A DNA stretch of 64,000 nucleotides from Paenibacillus sp. PL2-23 (GCF_040834005.1 NZ_CP162129.1:1159501-1223500); one strand, 5' to 3'; counted from the stretch's first letter, positions 42,518-51,255 are shown. Numbers and translations are program-made. Notes: generated by a model not told the origin, from the sequence alone.

Positions 42518-44127
42518 TAGAAGTATTGCTGGTCGACGATGAAACCTATGTAACGGAAAGCTTGAAAGCTACCATCCCCTGGTCGGAGCTGGGGGTCGAA
42601 TACGTATACCAGGCGGCCTCGCCATCTGAAGCCATTGCTATTATGGAGGAGCAGTCCATTGATATACTGGTGACCGACATTCGAATGCCGGAGATGAACG
42701 GACTCCAGCTCATTGAGCTGGTGGCGGAGCGCTGGCCGGATACGAGATGTATGCTGCTTACGGGCCATTCCGATTTCGATTACGCCAAAAAGGCGATTCA
42801 GCTGCACGCGGTCGATTATTTGCTCAAGCCTGTGAACGATGACGATATGGTGAAAAGCCTATCGGCTTGCATTGCTTCGCTCAAGGAGGAGTGGGAGCGG
42901 GACGACCAATTGAATCAGCTCGTCTATACGATGAAATCGGACTACTCCGTGCTGAAGCAAAACCTGCTGCAGGAGCTGCTGCTCGGCAGGCAGCTGTCCG
43001 CCTCGTCGATTAAGGCGAAGCTGGAGCAATACGAGGTGAAGGTGCGTCCGGAGGATACGGCTATGCTGCTTGCCGTGCAGCTTGGGGCCTATTTCCAAGG
43101 AATGGACGAGGGGTCCGTTGCCTTGATGGAATATGCGATCGGGAACATTGCAGAGGATATTTTTGCCCAGCCCTATCGGGTATGGCATGGCAAGGCCCCT
43201 CATGATTGTGTGGCGATCATCGTATCCGCGCCATCCCACGGCGATTCCTCCGTGTTCCGCAAGGAGCGTATTCGCTCACTGGGCTTATGGTTCCAGGAGA
43301 CGGTCAACGACTTCCTGAAGGGCAATATCTCCATTGTGTTCTCGGATTGGTTCCATTTCCCCCAGGAGGTTGCGGGGATGTACCGCAGCGTGCAGGCGGC
43401 GATGTACCGGATGAATCAAGAGGACGAATATTTGGTGTTCCTTGACGATCTGCCGGAGCGGAGAATAACGAGCCTCAAGGTGATCGAGGAGCTGTACAAG
43501 CCGCCGACTCTGCTGCAGCTGCTGGAATCGGGACAATGGGAGGGCGTCGAGGAGAAGCTTCGCGTCCTGTTCCTGGCGTTGTCCAGCTCACAGGTATCGC
43601 GTGAGCAGCTTTACGAGGTATTTTTGTCCATATCCAATGCCTATCTGTATGTTGCCCACAAGCGAGGTGTCGATTTGTATAGTGTGAAGGCCGGCGGCGT
43701 TGATCTGGTGCTGGACCGCAGCATGCTGCAATCTACGGACAAGCTGGAGGCATGGTCAAGCGGCGTGCTGGGCATTCTTCGGCAGGAGTGGGCGGATGAT
43801 GAGAAGTACAACAAAAACCATATTATCAAGCAGGTGCAGGAGCTGGTGCTCTCCGATCTTGGCGGTGAAACCTCGGTGAAGACAATCGCGGACAAGGTGT
43901 ATTTGCATCCCGTCTACTTATCCAAAATTTATAAGAGCGAGACAGGGGAGAGCCTCGGCGACTACATTATCCGGATGCGGATGGAGAAGGCTGTCTATAT
44001 GCTGAAGTCGACGAACAAAAAAATATACGAAATCACCGCAGAGCTGGGCTATCAGAATCCGCAATATTTCAGCAAGGTGTTCAAGAAGCATTACGGCATG
44101 ACGCCCAACGAATTCAGGGATCAATAA
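42514..44127 (+). CDS. Response regulator with AraC-type DNA-binding domain, YesN type
   Basis: 537 aa from the ATG at 42514, which overlaps the kinase stop. Receiver domain 1-120: DD at 8-9, phosphoacceptor Asp55 in LVTDIRMP, Lys in YLLKPVN. A long middle region links to two helix-turn-helix motifs at the C-terminus (TSVKTIADKVYLHPVYLSKIYKSETGESL and KKIYEITAELGYQNPQYFSKVFKKHYGMTPNEF). It should activate the adjoining binding protein and permease genes. The shared 19-bp motif at 40661 and 44156 is its probable target. Confidence 0.93.
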   Translation: MIEVLLVDDETYVTESLKATIPWSELGVEYVYQAASPSEAIAIMEEQSIDILVTDIRMPEMNGLQLIELVAERWPDTRCMLLTGHSDFDYAKKAIQLHAVDYLLKPVNDDDMVKSLSACIASLKEEWERDDQLNQLVYTMKSDYSVLKQNLLQELLLGRQLSASSIKAKLEQYEVKVRPEDTAMLLAVQLGAYFQGMDEGSVALMEYAIGNIAEDIFAQPYRVWHGKAPHDCVAIIVSAPSHGDSSVFRKERIRSLGLWFQETVNDFLKGNISIVFSDWFHFPQEVAGMYRSVQAAMYRMNQEDEYLVFLDDLPERRITSLKVIEELYKPPTLLQLLESGQWEGVEEKLRVLFLALSSSQVSREQLYEVFLSISNAYLYVAHKRGVDLYSVKAGGVDLVLDRSMLQSTDKLEAWSSGVLGILRQEWADDEKYNKNHIIKQVQELVLSDLGGETSVKTIADKVYLHPVYLSKIYKSETGESLGDYIIRMRMEKAVYMLKSTNKKIYEITAELGYQNPQYFSKVFKKHYGMTPNEFRDQ

Positions 44128-44155
44128 GGGCTTCCTAAGCAACAGATTGGGAAAG

Positions 44156-44209
44156 GTGCAGAAATGTTCTCATAGTGTCATAGGCTGCGCTATGGGACGC
44201 CCCTATAAT
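44156..44209 (+). promoter_or_regulatory. Putative AraC-type regulator site and -10 box upstream of the sugar-binding lipoprotein
   Basis: GTGCAGAAATGTTCTCATA (44156-44174) is followed by a perfect TATAAT at 44204-44209, 48 bp from motif start to -10 start, just as at 40661/40709. The -35 region (TAGGCT) is poor, as expected of an activator-dependent promoter. Confidence 0.65.
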
Positions 44210-44252
44210 GAGAAGTGTAGCAACTATAACCGCAAGGGGGAACGATAGACAT

Positions 44253-45941
44253 ATGAAAGCCTTTACGAAAAAAGGATTCGTGCTCGCTTTGGCTTGTATG
44301 ATGAGCGTCTCGCTGCTTGGCGCGTGCGGGAAAGCGAATAACGATGGCAATACGGCTGATAACCCGGGCAACGCTGGCAGCACATCGAACGAGAACGCGT
44401 ACCAGGACAAATACGATCCACCGGTAACCATCTCCACTGTATGGGGCATTGACCCCGAGCTGAAATTCAAGAACGGCGAAACGATCGAAAATAACGTGGC
44501 AACGCAATGGGCAAAGGATACACTCGGCATTGATATCCAATCGATCTGGTCCGTCACGGACTCCAATAACGCGTTTGCGACCAAAATGCGTCTTGCGCTG
44601 ACGTCCGGCGAACAAATTCCCGACGTTGTTACCATCGGGGACGCTCAGCTGGCGCAGGACTTGATCGATTCCGGCCTGTTCCGCGAGGTAGGCTCCTTGT
44701 TCGATCAATATGCGAGCGACACGTGGAAGGCCGCTATGGCAATCGACGACAATGTATGGAATCCCTACACTCGCAATGGCGAGCGTATGGGTATCCCGGT
44801 GCTGGATTACGCGTATAACCATGACTACCTGCTGTGGATTCGCCAGGACTGGCTCGACAAGCTGAACCTTAAGGCGCCTGCCACGCTGGCAGAGCTGGAG
44901 ACGGTCATGGAGAAGTTCAAAAACGCCAATCCGGACGGCCTGAGCCCGGATCAAGTAACGCCTCTCAGCATCGGCTTCAAGAATAAGCTGAGCTCATGGA
45001 TGGGTGACCCGTCCTGGATCTTCGGAGCTTACGGCACGCTGCCTGAGCAGTGGAATCTGAGCGCGGACGGCACGCTGGAGTACGGCTCTGTGAATCCTGC
45101 AATGAAGCAAGGCCTGGCAACGATGAAGAGCTGGCTGGAGAAGGGCTACATTCCTGCCGAGACGGCGCTGTGGGATGAGAACAAGACATCCGAGCCCGCT
45201 GTAGCAGGTACGGCTGGCATTATTCCTGGCCCGTACTGGATGAGCGGCTGGCCGCTGTCCGACACCGTGAAGAACGCTCCCAATGCGGTATGGAAGCCTT
45301 ATGCGATTCCTGCAGGCCCAGAAGGCAAAGCGATGCGCCATGGCACTCATTTCACGAACGGCGTCACGCTGATCAGCAAGGATATGAAAAACCCAGAGGC
45401 TTTGTTCACGTACCAGAACTATATGTTCGAGAACTATGCAGATCCCAAGCCGGGTGGCGTGTTCGACAACGGCCTGTTCAAAAACTACGACTACGACATT
45501 GCAGAGGATGGCAAGCTGCTTCGTTGGGATGACATTCCTGGCGGTTATGTGAACGCCGTTCGTTACCTGCTGGTTCGTGACGGCGCGCGTATTCCGGACG
45601 CTCAGATGAAAGCTCTCTTGAATCTGGCGGATGGCAAGGAAGCGACTACCCGTCTGGAGAAGGAAGTGCAAAGCGCTTATGGCGCCGAGACGCCTGCGGC
45701 AGCGAAGGTGCTGCTGTCTCAGGAGGACATTTCGTTCAAAAACCTGTATACAGGTCCTCCAACGGAGACGATGAGCTCCAAGCTGGACTACCTGAACAAA
45801 ATCGAGCTTCAAACGTTTAATGAAATTATTTATGGCAAAAAACCGATTGAAGCGTTCGACGAGTTCGTCTCTACCTGGAAAGCGGGCGGCGGCGACAAGA
45901 TCTCGGAAGAGGTTAACGCTTGGTATAATTCCGTCAAATAA
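44253..45941 (+). CDS. ABC transporter extracellular solute-binding lipoprotein (LplA/YtcQ-like)
   Basis: 562 aa from the ATG at 44253 (AAGGGGG 12 bases upstream). Signal peptide with lipobox LLGAC, Cys25, then a Gly/Asn/Ser/Thr-rich tether. Large type-1 oligosaccharide-binding fold; landmarks are YDPPVTISTVWG at the start and WLDKLNLKAPATLAEL in the middle. It delivers an oligosaccharide to the two permeases downstream; the ATPase is not encoded here and is presumably a shared MsmX-type protein. Substrate not readable. A terminator-like hairpin directly after it would raise binding protein over permease. Confidence 0.92.
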   Translation: MKAFTKKGFVLALACMMSVSLLGACGKANNDGNTADNPGNAGSTSNENAYQDKYDPPVTISTVWGIDPELKFKNGETIENNVATQWAKDTLGIDIQSIWSVTDSNNAFATKMRLALTSGEQIPDVVTIGDAQLAQDLIDSGLFREVGSLFDQYASDTWKAAMAIDDNVWNPYTRNGERMGIPVLDYAYNHDYLLWIRQDWLDKLNLKAPATLAELETVMEKFKNANPDGLSPDQVTPLSIGFKNKLSSWMGDPSWIFGAYGTLPEQWNLSADGTLEYGSVNPAMKQGLATMKSWLEKGYIPAETALWDENKTSEPAVAGTAGIIPGPYWMSGWPLSDTVKNAPNAVWKPYAIPAGPEGKAMRHGTHFTNGVTLISKDMKNPEALFTYQNYMFENYADPKPGGVFDNGLFKNYDYDIAEDGKLLRWDDIPGGYVNAVRYLLVRDGARIPDAQMKALLNLADGKEATTRLEKEVQSAYGAETPAAAKVLLSQEDISFKNLYTGPPTETMSSKLDYLNKIELQTFNEIIYGKKPIEAFDEFVSTWKAGGGDKISEEVNAWYNSVK

Positions 45942-45955
45942 TGGAATGAGATAGC

Positions 45956-45996
45956 AGCCCTCCGTTCGGCCTCATGGCCGAGCGGGGGGGCTTTTT
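45956..45996 (+). terminator. Intrinsic terminator between binding protein and permease genes
   Basis: AGCCCTCCG...CGGGGGGCT with inner CGGCC-TCAT-GGCCG stem, then TTTTT. Probably partial, since the permeases follow 215 bp later on the same strand. Confidence 0.75.
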
Positions 45997-46100
45997 GCAG
46001 ATTTTTTGCAACAAAAAAGGATAGGGAATAAGCGTTCTCCATAGCAGGCTTCTATAGTAACGGTAACGTCTGCTGCGCGCTAGGCAAAGATGTTGCAAAC

Positions 46101-46156
46101 GTGCCATGAATGTTGGTTTTGTGAGCTACCTGAGGATAGAGTCTGCTCGGTATACT
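46101..46156 (+). promoter_or_regulatory. Weak third copy of the regulator motif with a -10 box before the permeases
   Basis: GTGCCATGAATGTT (46101-46114) partly resembles the motif at 44156. TATACT starts at 46151, 37 bp after its last base (36 bp in the other two). Suggestive only; it would allow separate induction of the permeases. Confidence 0.3.
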
Positions 46157-46210
46157 TGATGTAATACTTGAAGCAGATCAGCTGCTGCGGACAATTAAGG
46201 GGGTTCAAGA

Positions 46211-47107
46211 ATGAGAGGCTTAAGACGCAATTGGCAGTTTCACCTTATGATATTGCCGTCTCTTCTTTTTCTAATTGTGTTTGCATATTTGCCCATGGCG
46301 GGCATCATCATGGCGTTTCAGGACTTTAAGCCTTGGGATGGCATATTCGGTTCCGACTGGATCGGCCTGGAGAACTTCCGCACGATGTTCGAGAGGGATG
46401 ACAGCATCCAGGTCATCTGGAATACGTTTATCATCGCCGCGCTCAAAATCATATTCAACCTCGTGGCGCCGTTCACGTTCGCCATTCTGCTGAATGAGAT
46501 CCGCAAGGCGTTAATCAGTCGTACCATTCAGACGTTAGTGTATTTGCCGCATTTCCTTTCCTGGGTTATTCTTGGCGGCATTCTGCTGAACATTCTGTCC
46601 ACGGATGGCGGACTGGTCAATCGAATGCTGAGCTCCTGGTTTGGCATTCAGCCTATCTTTTTCCTTGGGGACGGAGAATGGTTCCGCTTTACGGTGATCG
46701 CTTCGGAGGTATGGAAGGAATTTGGCTATGGCACGATTGTTTTCCTAGCGGCGCTGGCGAACATTAACCCTTCGCTGTACGAAGCGGCCGAGGTGGACGG
46801 CGCGTCCCGCTGGAAGCAGACGCTTCACATTACGGTTCCATCGCTTATCCCAATGGCGATTGTAGTGGGTACCTTGTCGCTGGGCAATATTCTGAATGCG
46901 GGCTTTGACCAAATCTTCAACCTGTACAATCCGCTTGTTTACGAGAAAGGCGATATTCTGGACACCTTCGTATACCGCACGGCGATCGAGGACGGCAAGT
47001 TCGGATTTGCGACGGCAGTTGGGCTGTTCAAGTCAGTGGTCAGTATGGTATTGATTGTTGTCTCTTATCGGATCACCTACAAGCTTGCGAATTACCGCGT
47101 GTTCTAG
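46211..47107 (+). CDS. Sugar ABC transporter permease, LplB-like
   Basis: 298 aa with six membrane helices. The EAA loop reads YEAAEVDGASRWKQTLHITVPSLIPM, the site that contacts the ATPase. The N-terminus NWQFHLMILPSLLFLIVFAYLPMAGIIMAFQDFKPW is typical of LplB/YteP. It forms the channel with the next gene product. AAGGGGG precedes the ATG. Confidence 0.93.
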   Translation: MRGLRRNWQFHLMILPSLLFLIVFAYLPMAGIIMAFQDFKPWDGIFGSDWIGLENFRTMFERDDSIQVIWNTFIIAALKIIFNLVAPFTFAILLNEIRKALISRTIQTLVYLPHFLSWVILGGILLNILSTDGGLVNRMLSSWFGIQPIFFLGDGEWFRFTVIASEVWKEFGYGTIVFLAALANINPSLYEAAEVDGASRWKQTLHITVPSLIPMAIVVGTLSLGNILNAGFDQIFNLYNPLVYEKGDILDTFVYRTAIEDGKFGFATAVGLFKSVVSMVLIVVSYRITYKLANYRVF

Positions 47108-47135
47108 ACTCGAAGCGGAAATGGAGTGAACCATC

Positions 47136-48014
47136 ATGTATCATAAAACAACGTCCTATCGGGTGTTCAACGTATTCAATACCGTATTTCTTCTTGTGCT
47201 TGGCCTCATCTGCGTGCTGCCGCTCCTTCACGTGCTGGCGGTATCGTTCAGCGCCAAATCGGCGGCCGACGCCAATCTGGTCAACCTGTGGCCGGTTGAT
47301 TTCACAACCGTCGCTTATGAGAAAACGATCAACAATCCCGTGTTTTTGAGCTCGGTATGGGTATCTGTGAAGCGGACCGTCATCGGCACCCTTCTGACGC
47401 TCGCGCTGGCTTGCCTGGCGGCTTATCCCATGTCCAAGGAGAGCTCGACGTTCAAGGCGCGAAATATATATGCCTGGATTTTTGTGTTCACGATGATCTT
47501 CCAGGGCGGCTTGGTGCCGTTCTATGTCGTGATTCAGAAGCTGCATCTGATGAATAACTTCTGGGTGCTTGTGCTGCCGGGCGCGGTCAATGTCTGGCTG
47601 ACGATTCTGCTGCTGAACTTCTTCCGCGGCGTGCCGAAGGAGCTGGAGGAAGCCGCGTTAATAGACGGAGCGGGCCATTTCCGCACACTGGTCAGCATTT
47701 ATTTGCCGGTATCGCTGCCGGCGCTGGCGACGCTGGGATTGTTCAGCATGGTGTTCCATTGGAACTCCTGGTTCGACGGCTTGCTCTACTTGAGCAACAA
47801 AACGGATTATCCGCTGGCCACCTTCTTGCAGACGGTTATCGTGCAGCGCGACATGAGCTCGATGTCGTTTAATCCGAAGGAGATGGAGCTGCTGTCGCAG
47901 AAGACGGTGAACGCGGCCCAAATTTTTTTAGGCGCCTTGCCGGTGCTCGTTGTATATCCGTTCCTGCAGAAGTTTTTTGTCAAAGGTCTTGTGCTGGGCT
48001 CGGTCAAGGAATAG
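47136..48014 (+). CDS. Sugar ABC transporter permease, LplC-like
   Basis: 292 aa with six membrane helices. EAA loop LEEAALIDGAGHFRTLVSIYLPVSLPALATLGLF. The C-terminus PFLQKFFVKGLVLGSVKE is the standard LplC/YtcP ending. Partner of the LplB-like permease 28 bp upstream. A terminator follows. Confidence 0.93.
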   Translation: MYHKTTSYRVFNVFNTVFLLVLGLICVLPLLHVLAVSFSAKSAADANLVNLWPVDFTTVAYEKTINNPVFLSSVWVSVKRTVIGTLLTLALACLAAYPMSKESSTFKARNIYAWIFVFTMIFQGGLVPFYVVIQKLHLMNNFWVLVLPGAVNVWLTILLLNFFRGVPKELEEAALIDGAGHFRTLVSIYLPVSLPALATLGLFSMVFHWNSWFDGLLYLSNKTDYPLATFLQTVIVQRDMSSMSFNPKEMELLSQKTVNAAQIFLGALPVLVVYPFLQKFFVKGLVLGSVKE

Positions 48015-48024
48015 TAAGAATGGG

Positions 48025-48054
48025 AAAGCGCAGCCTCAGGCTGCGCTTTATCTA
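48025..48054 (+). terminator. Terminator of the sugar transporter operon
   Basis: AAAGCGCAGCC-TCA-GGCTGCGCTTT followed by ATCTATGTTTG, 11 bp past the lplC-like stop. Confidence 0.8.
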
Positions 48055-48055
48055 T

Positions 48056-48829
48056 GTTTGGGGGGCGATAGTGATCTCACGTGTCGTTATGGCGCCGCCC
48101 TAGCCCTCTCTATGTCCGATAGCCACACGTCAGATTGTTGTTGAAGTAATTAGCTGTGTTTGAGGGGGCGATAGTGATCTCACGTGTCGTTATGGCGCCG
48201 CCCCAGCCCTCTCTATGTCCGATAGCCACACGTCAGATTGTTGTTGAAGTAATTAGCTGTGTTTGAGGGGCAATAGCGATCTCGCGTGTCGTTATGGCGC
48301 CGCCCCAGCCCTCTCTATGTCCGATAGCCACACGTCAGATCGTTGTTGAAGTAATTAGCTGTGTTTGAGGGGCGATAGCGATCTCACGTGTCGTTATGGA
48401 ACCGCCTCAGCCCTCGCTATGTCCGATAGCCACACGAGGTGTCGTTGTTGAAGTAATTAGCTGTGTTTGAGGCGCGATAGCGATCTCACGTGTCGTTATG
48501 GCGCCGCCCCAGCCCTCTCTGTGTCCGATAGCCACACGAGGTGTCGTTGTTGAAGTAATTAGCTGTGTTTGAGGCGCGATAGCGATCTCACGTGTCGTTA
48601 TGGCGCCGCCCTAGCCCTCTCTGTGTCCGATAGCCACACGAGGTGTCGTTGTTGAAGTAATTAGCTGTGTTTGAGGCGCGATAGCGATCTCACGTGTCGT
48701 TATGGCGCCGCCCCAGCCCTCTCTATGTCCGATAGCCACACGAGGTGTCGTTGTTGAAGTAATTAGCTGTGTTTGAGGCGCGATAGCGATCTCACGTGTC
48801 GTTATGGCGCCGCCCCAGCCCTCTCTCTA
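48056..48829. repeat. Tandem repeat array 2, left part: eight units of 102 bp
   Basis: Units start at 48066, 48169, 48270, 48372, 48474, 48576, 48678 and 48780 (period 102, with one 103 and one 101). The last is cut by the IS3 element. Each unit is two related 51-bp halves: GCGATAGCGATCTCACGTGT and CCGATAGCCACACGAGGTGT align and stand 51 bp apart. The three units nearest the sugar operon carry CACACGTCAGAT instead of CACACGAGGTGT. It starts just after the sugar-operon terminator. Confidence 0.95.
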
Positions 48830-48899
48830 TCAAGCCCCCTAATTAAGTTGGAGAATACCTAGGGAAATAAGGTACCATTTAGATAGGGGGCTGGAGGAA

Positions 48900-49256
48900 A
48901 TGAGGCAGCGTAACAATACGTTCAAAGAAGTACGTTACAAGGTAGCGCAAGAGGCATTGGCTGGCATCAAGGTGGGAGTACTCGCCCGGAAATATGAGGT
49001 TTCCCCAAAGACGATTCGGAACTGGGTGAAGGAGTTTCAAGAGACGTTTGGTGAAGATGCAGTACCGACCATTGATGAGCGCCTGGACGAGTCGAAGCGG
49101 TTGGCCGAAATGGAAGAAAAGTATAACCGGGCATTGAAAGCCTTAGGGGAAAAGGAACTAGAAAACGAAGTGCTTCGAGAGCTCGTAAAAAAGGTGAACC
49201 CTGCTTGGAAGACCGACTCCACGTCGCACAGACGTTCATCGGGCAGGGACACGTAG
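48900..49256 (+). CDS. IS3-family transposase OrfA
   Basis: 118 aa. N-terminal helix-turn-helix (EVRYKVAQEALAGIKVGVLARKYEVSPKTIRNWVKEF), then a zipper helix ending LGEKELENEVLRELVKK. A-AAA-AAG at 49187-49193 is in the frame needed for -1 slippage into OrfB. The gene overlaps OrfB by about 50 bp. RBS GGAGGAA lies just before the ATG. Confidence 0.9.
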   Translation: MRQRNNTFKEVRYKVAQEALAGIKVGVLARKYEVSPKTIRNWVKEFQETFGEDAVPTIDERLDESKRLAEMEEKYNRALKALGEKELENEVLRELVKKVNPAWKTDSTSHRRSSGRDT

Positions 49257-50170
49257 CGGCCACCGTGCTCGCGTTTACAGGAGTTTCATCTTCCACCTAC
49301 TACGAGCGCAAGGAGCGCTATGGGAAAGCGGTGAACGAAGGGACCGTAGTATCAGTCCCTCGCCCAGGCCGTCCGCTAAGCACGCACTCGCGCACCCAAT
49401 CTGGGCAGATCGTCAGCGATGCTCAAATTGAGGAGTGGCTGATGGAGCTGGCAGCTGGCGAGGAGCATGGATACGGGTATCTTCTGTTGAACGAGTGCCT
49501 GCGCAACCAGCACGCCTTGGTAATCAACAAGAAGAAGACGTACCGTCTCTGTAAGAAGCTGGGCCTTCTTCACCCGCAGCGCCGAAAAATAACGCACTAC
49601 CCACGTCGCTTGGCACGTAACGCGGAAGTGACGGCATCCAATGAGCAGTGGCAGTTAGATATTAAATACGGTTACGTTGCAGGGTACGACCAATTCTTTT
49701 ACATTGCGGATATGATCGACGTCTTCGACCGTACGCTTGTAGGCTACCACATTGGCTCCTGTTGCGAGGCGAAGGATGTTTGCCGAATGGTTCGGGCAGC
49801 GCTGGACGCTCGTCTGGGGCCTATGGCAAAGCCGCCGGTAATCCGCACAGACAACGGGCCGCAGTTCGTCAGCAAGGCCTTTGGAGAGCTGTGCGAAGAG
49901 CGGCAGATTACCCACGAGCGCATACCGCCGAAGACACCAAACATGAACGCGTACATCGAATCGTTCCATGCGACACTTGAGCGTGACCTGCTCAGCAAAG
50001 AAACTTTTGATACGTTCCAGGATGCGTACAAGGCTGTAGAAAACTATATCGAGTTTTACAACAACCGGCGGATGCACAGAAGCCTCGGGAAACGCTCTCC
50101 TGCTTTGTTCATGGCATGGGCCAAGACAAAGACGCGGGAAGAGCTGGAACCGTTCAAGCGAACGGTGTAA
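49205..50170 (+). CDS. IS3-family transposase OrfB (integrase core)
   Basis: 321 aa from a TTG at 49205; the active product is probably the OrfAB fusion made by frameshifting at 49187. Domains: HTH_21-like segment (EEWLMELAAGEEHGYGYLLLNECLR) and an rve core with Asp in WQLDIKYGY, Asp in VIRTDNGPQF and Glu in NAYIESFHATLERDLL, followed by the C-terminal YNNRRMHRSLGKRSPALF. All catalytic residues are present. Confidence 0.93.
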   Translation: MEDRLHVAQTFIGQGHVAATVLAFTGVSSSTYYERKERYGKAVNEGTVVSVPRPGRPLSTHSRTQSGQIVSDAQIEEWLMELAAGEEHGYGYLLLNECLRNQHALVINKKKTYRLCKKLGLLHPQRRKITHYPRRLARNAEVTASNEQWQLDIKYGYVAGYDQFFYIADMIDVFDRTLVGYHIGSCCEAKDVCRMVRAALDARLGPMAKPPVIRTDNGPQFVSKAFGELCEERQITHERIPPKTPNMNAYIESFHATLERDLLSKETFDTFQDAYKAVENYIEFYNNRRMHRSLGKRSPALFMAWAKTKTREELEPFKRTV

Positions 50171-50262
50171 ATGAAGCAAACGAGAGTAAAATGGCGAAAT
50201 ATGCAGCTGTGTTACGCCAACTCAGTTTTACATAGGTAATACTCCGGAATTAGGGGGTCTGA

Positions 50263-50383
50263 CCGCTCTGTGTCCGATAGCCACACGAGGTGTCGTTGTT
50301 GAAGTAATTAGCTGTGTTTGAGGGGCAATAGCGATCTCGCGTGTCGTTATGGCGCCGTCTCAGCCCTCGCTATGTCAGATGAT
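50263..50383. repeat. Tandem repeat array 2, right part (beyond the IS3 element)
   Basis: One half-unit plus most of a further 102-bp unit (unit start 50325). Before IS insertion it continued the array at 48056-48829. It ends at the stop end of the AT-rich nuclease-like gene. Confidence 0.9.
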
Positions 50384-50388
50384 CTTAG

Positions 50389-51048
50389 CTAAGTCTGCAC
50401 TAAATTATTGGCTCCAAGCTCGGCTAATACATAGGTGTAGTTTCGTTTTTTATTTGGTTTTACTGGTACGATTTTTGATTTGGAATAGAGAGATTTTAAT
50501 ACTTTTCTTGAAAAAACTTCACCTTTACCTATACACGACATGACGTCAGATATATGAATGGGACGGTTTATGTATGCCGCATATCGCAAGACTGCTCTTT
50601 CATACACGTTTAGCTCCTCTTGATTTGAGACTTGCAGTCTCCCAAATAATTCAAACAAACTCGTTCTGCATTTATCAGGCTTTTTGTTCATCTCGTCCCA
50701 AGTGAAAGGGTAATATAGGTATCCTTTGTTTGCTAATGTTCGAACTCTAAATCGCTCGAAGTCGAATCGGTCTCGTGTGATACCCTCCGAATGTGCAACG
50801 AAGCCTTCACTTTCGAATGCAATCCCCAAAGGCATATAAAAGATATCCACAAAAATAGTGATTCCAGTGAAAGTGATAATTTCATATTGCAAAATAAACC
50901 CCTTAAATGACTGAAACGTTGGCCAAAGTATTTCCTTAAACAGTTTCTTTTCGGCTGTCATATCTTGAGAAAGCATCTCAAGACGTCTTCCGGATGCATT
51001 TTTTAGCTGTTCTCTAAAAAACTGATCGTAAGCTTCCTCGAAAGTCAT
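50389..51048 (-). CDS. AT-rich gene with a DUF559/Vsr-like (PD-(D/E)XK) nuclease core
   Basis: 219 aa from the ATG at 51048, six bases after GGGAGAGG. The middle, TIFVDIFYMPLGIAFESEGFVAH...DRFDFERFRVRTLANKGY, has the layout of DUF559-type nucleases (VDF-x-IAIEIDG-H, then R..L...GY), with candidate metal ligands Asp in VDI and Glu in FESEG. The C-terminal third looks like a winged helix (VYERAVLRYAAYINRPIHISDVMS). Base composition is far more AT-rich than its neighbours and it sits between two repeat arrays, which suggests acquisition. Target and role unknown. A terminator lies in its leader. Confidence 0.6.
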   Translation of the reverse strand: MTFEEAYDQFFREQLKNASGRRLEMLSQDMTAEKKLFKEILWPTFQSFKGFILQYEIITFTGITIFVDIFYMPLGIAFESEGFVAHSEGITRDRFDFERFRVRTLANKGYLYYPFTWDEMNKKPDKCRTSLFELFGRLQVSNQEELNVYERAVLRYAAYINRPIHISDVMSCIGKGEVFSRKVLKSLYSKSKIVPVKPNKKRNYTYVLAELGANNLVQT

Positions 51049-51072
51049 ATTCAACCTCTCCCGTCTGATAAT

Positions 51073-51111
51073 AAAAAAACGCCGTTTATCCCAAATTGGG
51101 ACAAACGGCGT
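51073..51111 (-). terminator. Intrinsic terminator within the leader of the nuclease-like gene (possible attenuator)
   Basis: On the minus strand ACGCCGTTTGTCCC...GGGATAAACGGCGT is followed by TTTTTT. It stands between the promoter (51170-51143) and the start codon (51048), so transcripts must pass it. Confidence 0.75.
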
Positions 51112-51142
51112 GTGCTTCACGCATAAAAAACAGATTGCTTTT

Positions 51143-51170
51143 ATTATATTAAATTTTCAAAAATCTGCAA
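51143..51170 (-). promoter_or_regulatory. Promoter of the nuclease-like gene
   Basis: Minus strand TTGCAG (51170-51165), 16-bp AT-rich spacer, TATAAT (51148-51143). The predicted start of transcription is near 51136, about 90 bp before the ATG. Confidence 0.65.
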
Positions 51171-51255
51171 CTGGAAATATAGGAATCATTACATTCTATG
51201 ACGACGCGAGGTGTCGGTAATGCCCCGATCGGAGGATGAAAGCGTGCGTTAACCA

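Larger units (their letters stand above)
48830..50262 (+). mobile_element. Complete IS3-family element inside repeat array 2
   Basis: About 1433 bp. Ends are TCAAGCCCCCTAATTAAG at the left and, reversed, TCAGACCCCCTAATTCC at the right, forming imperfect terminal inverted repeats. OrfA and OrfB are intact. 102-bp array units lie on both sides. No clean 3-4 bp target duplication is seen. Relative of the truncated copy at 3988. Confidence 0.93.

Noticed and set aside
48056..48829. Array 2 as a CRISPR array
   Set aside because: There are no unique spacers: the whole 102-bp unit repeats, and no cas gene is near.
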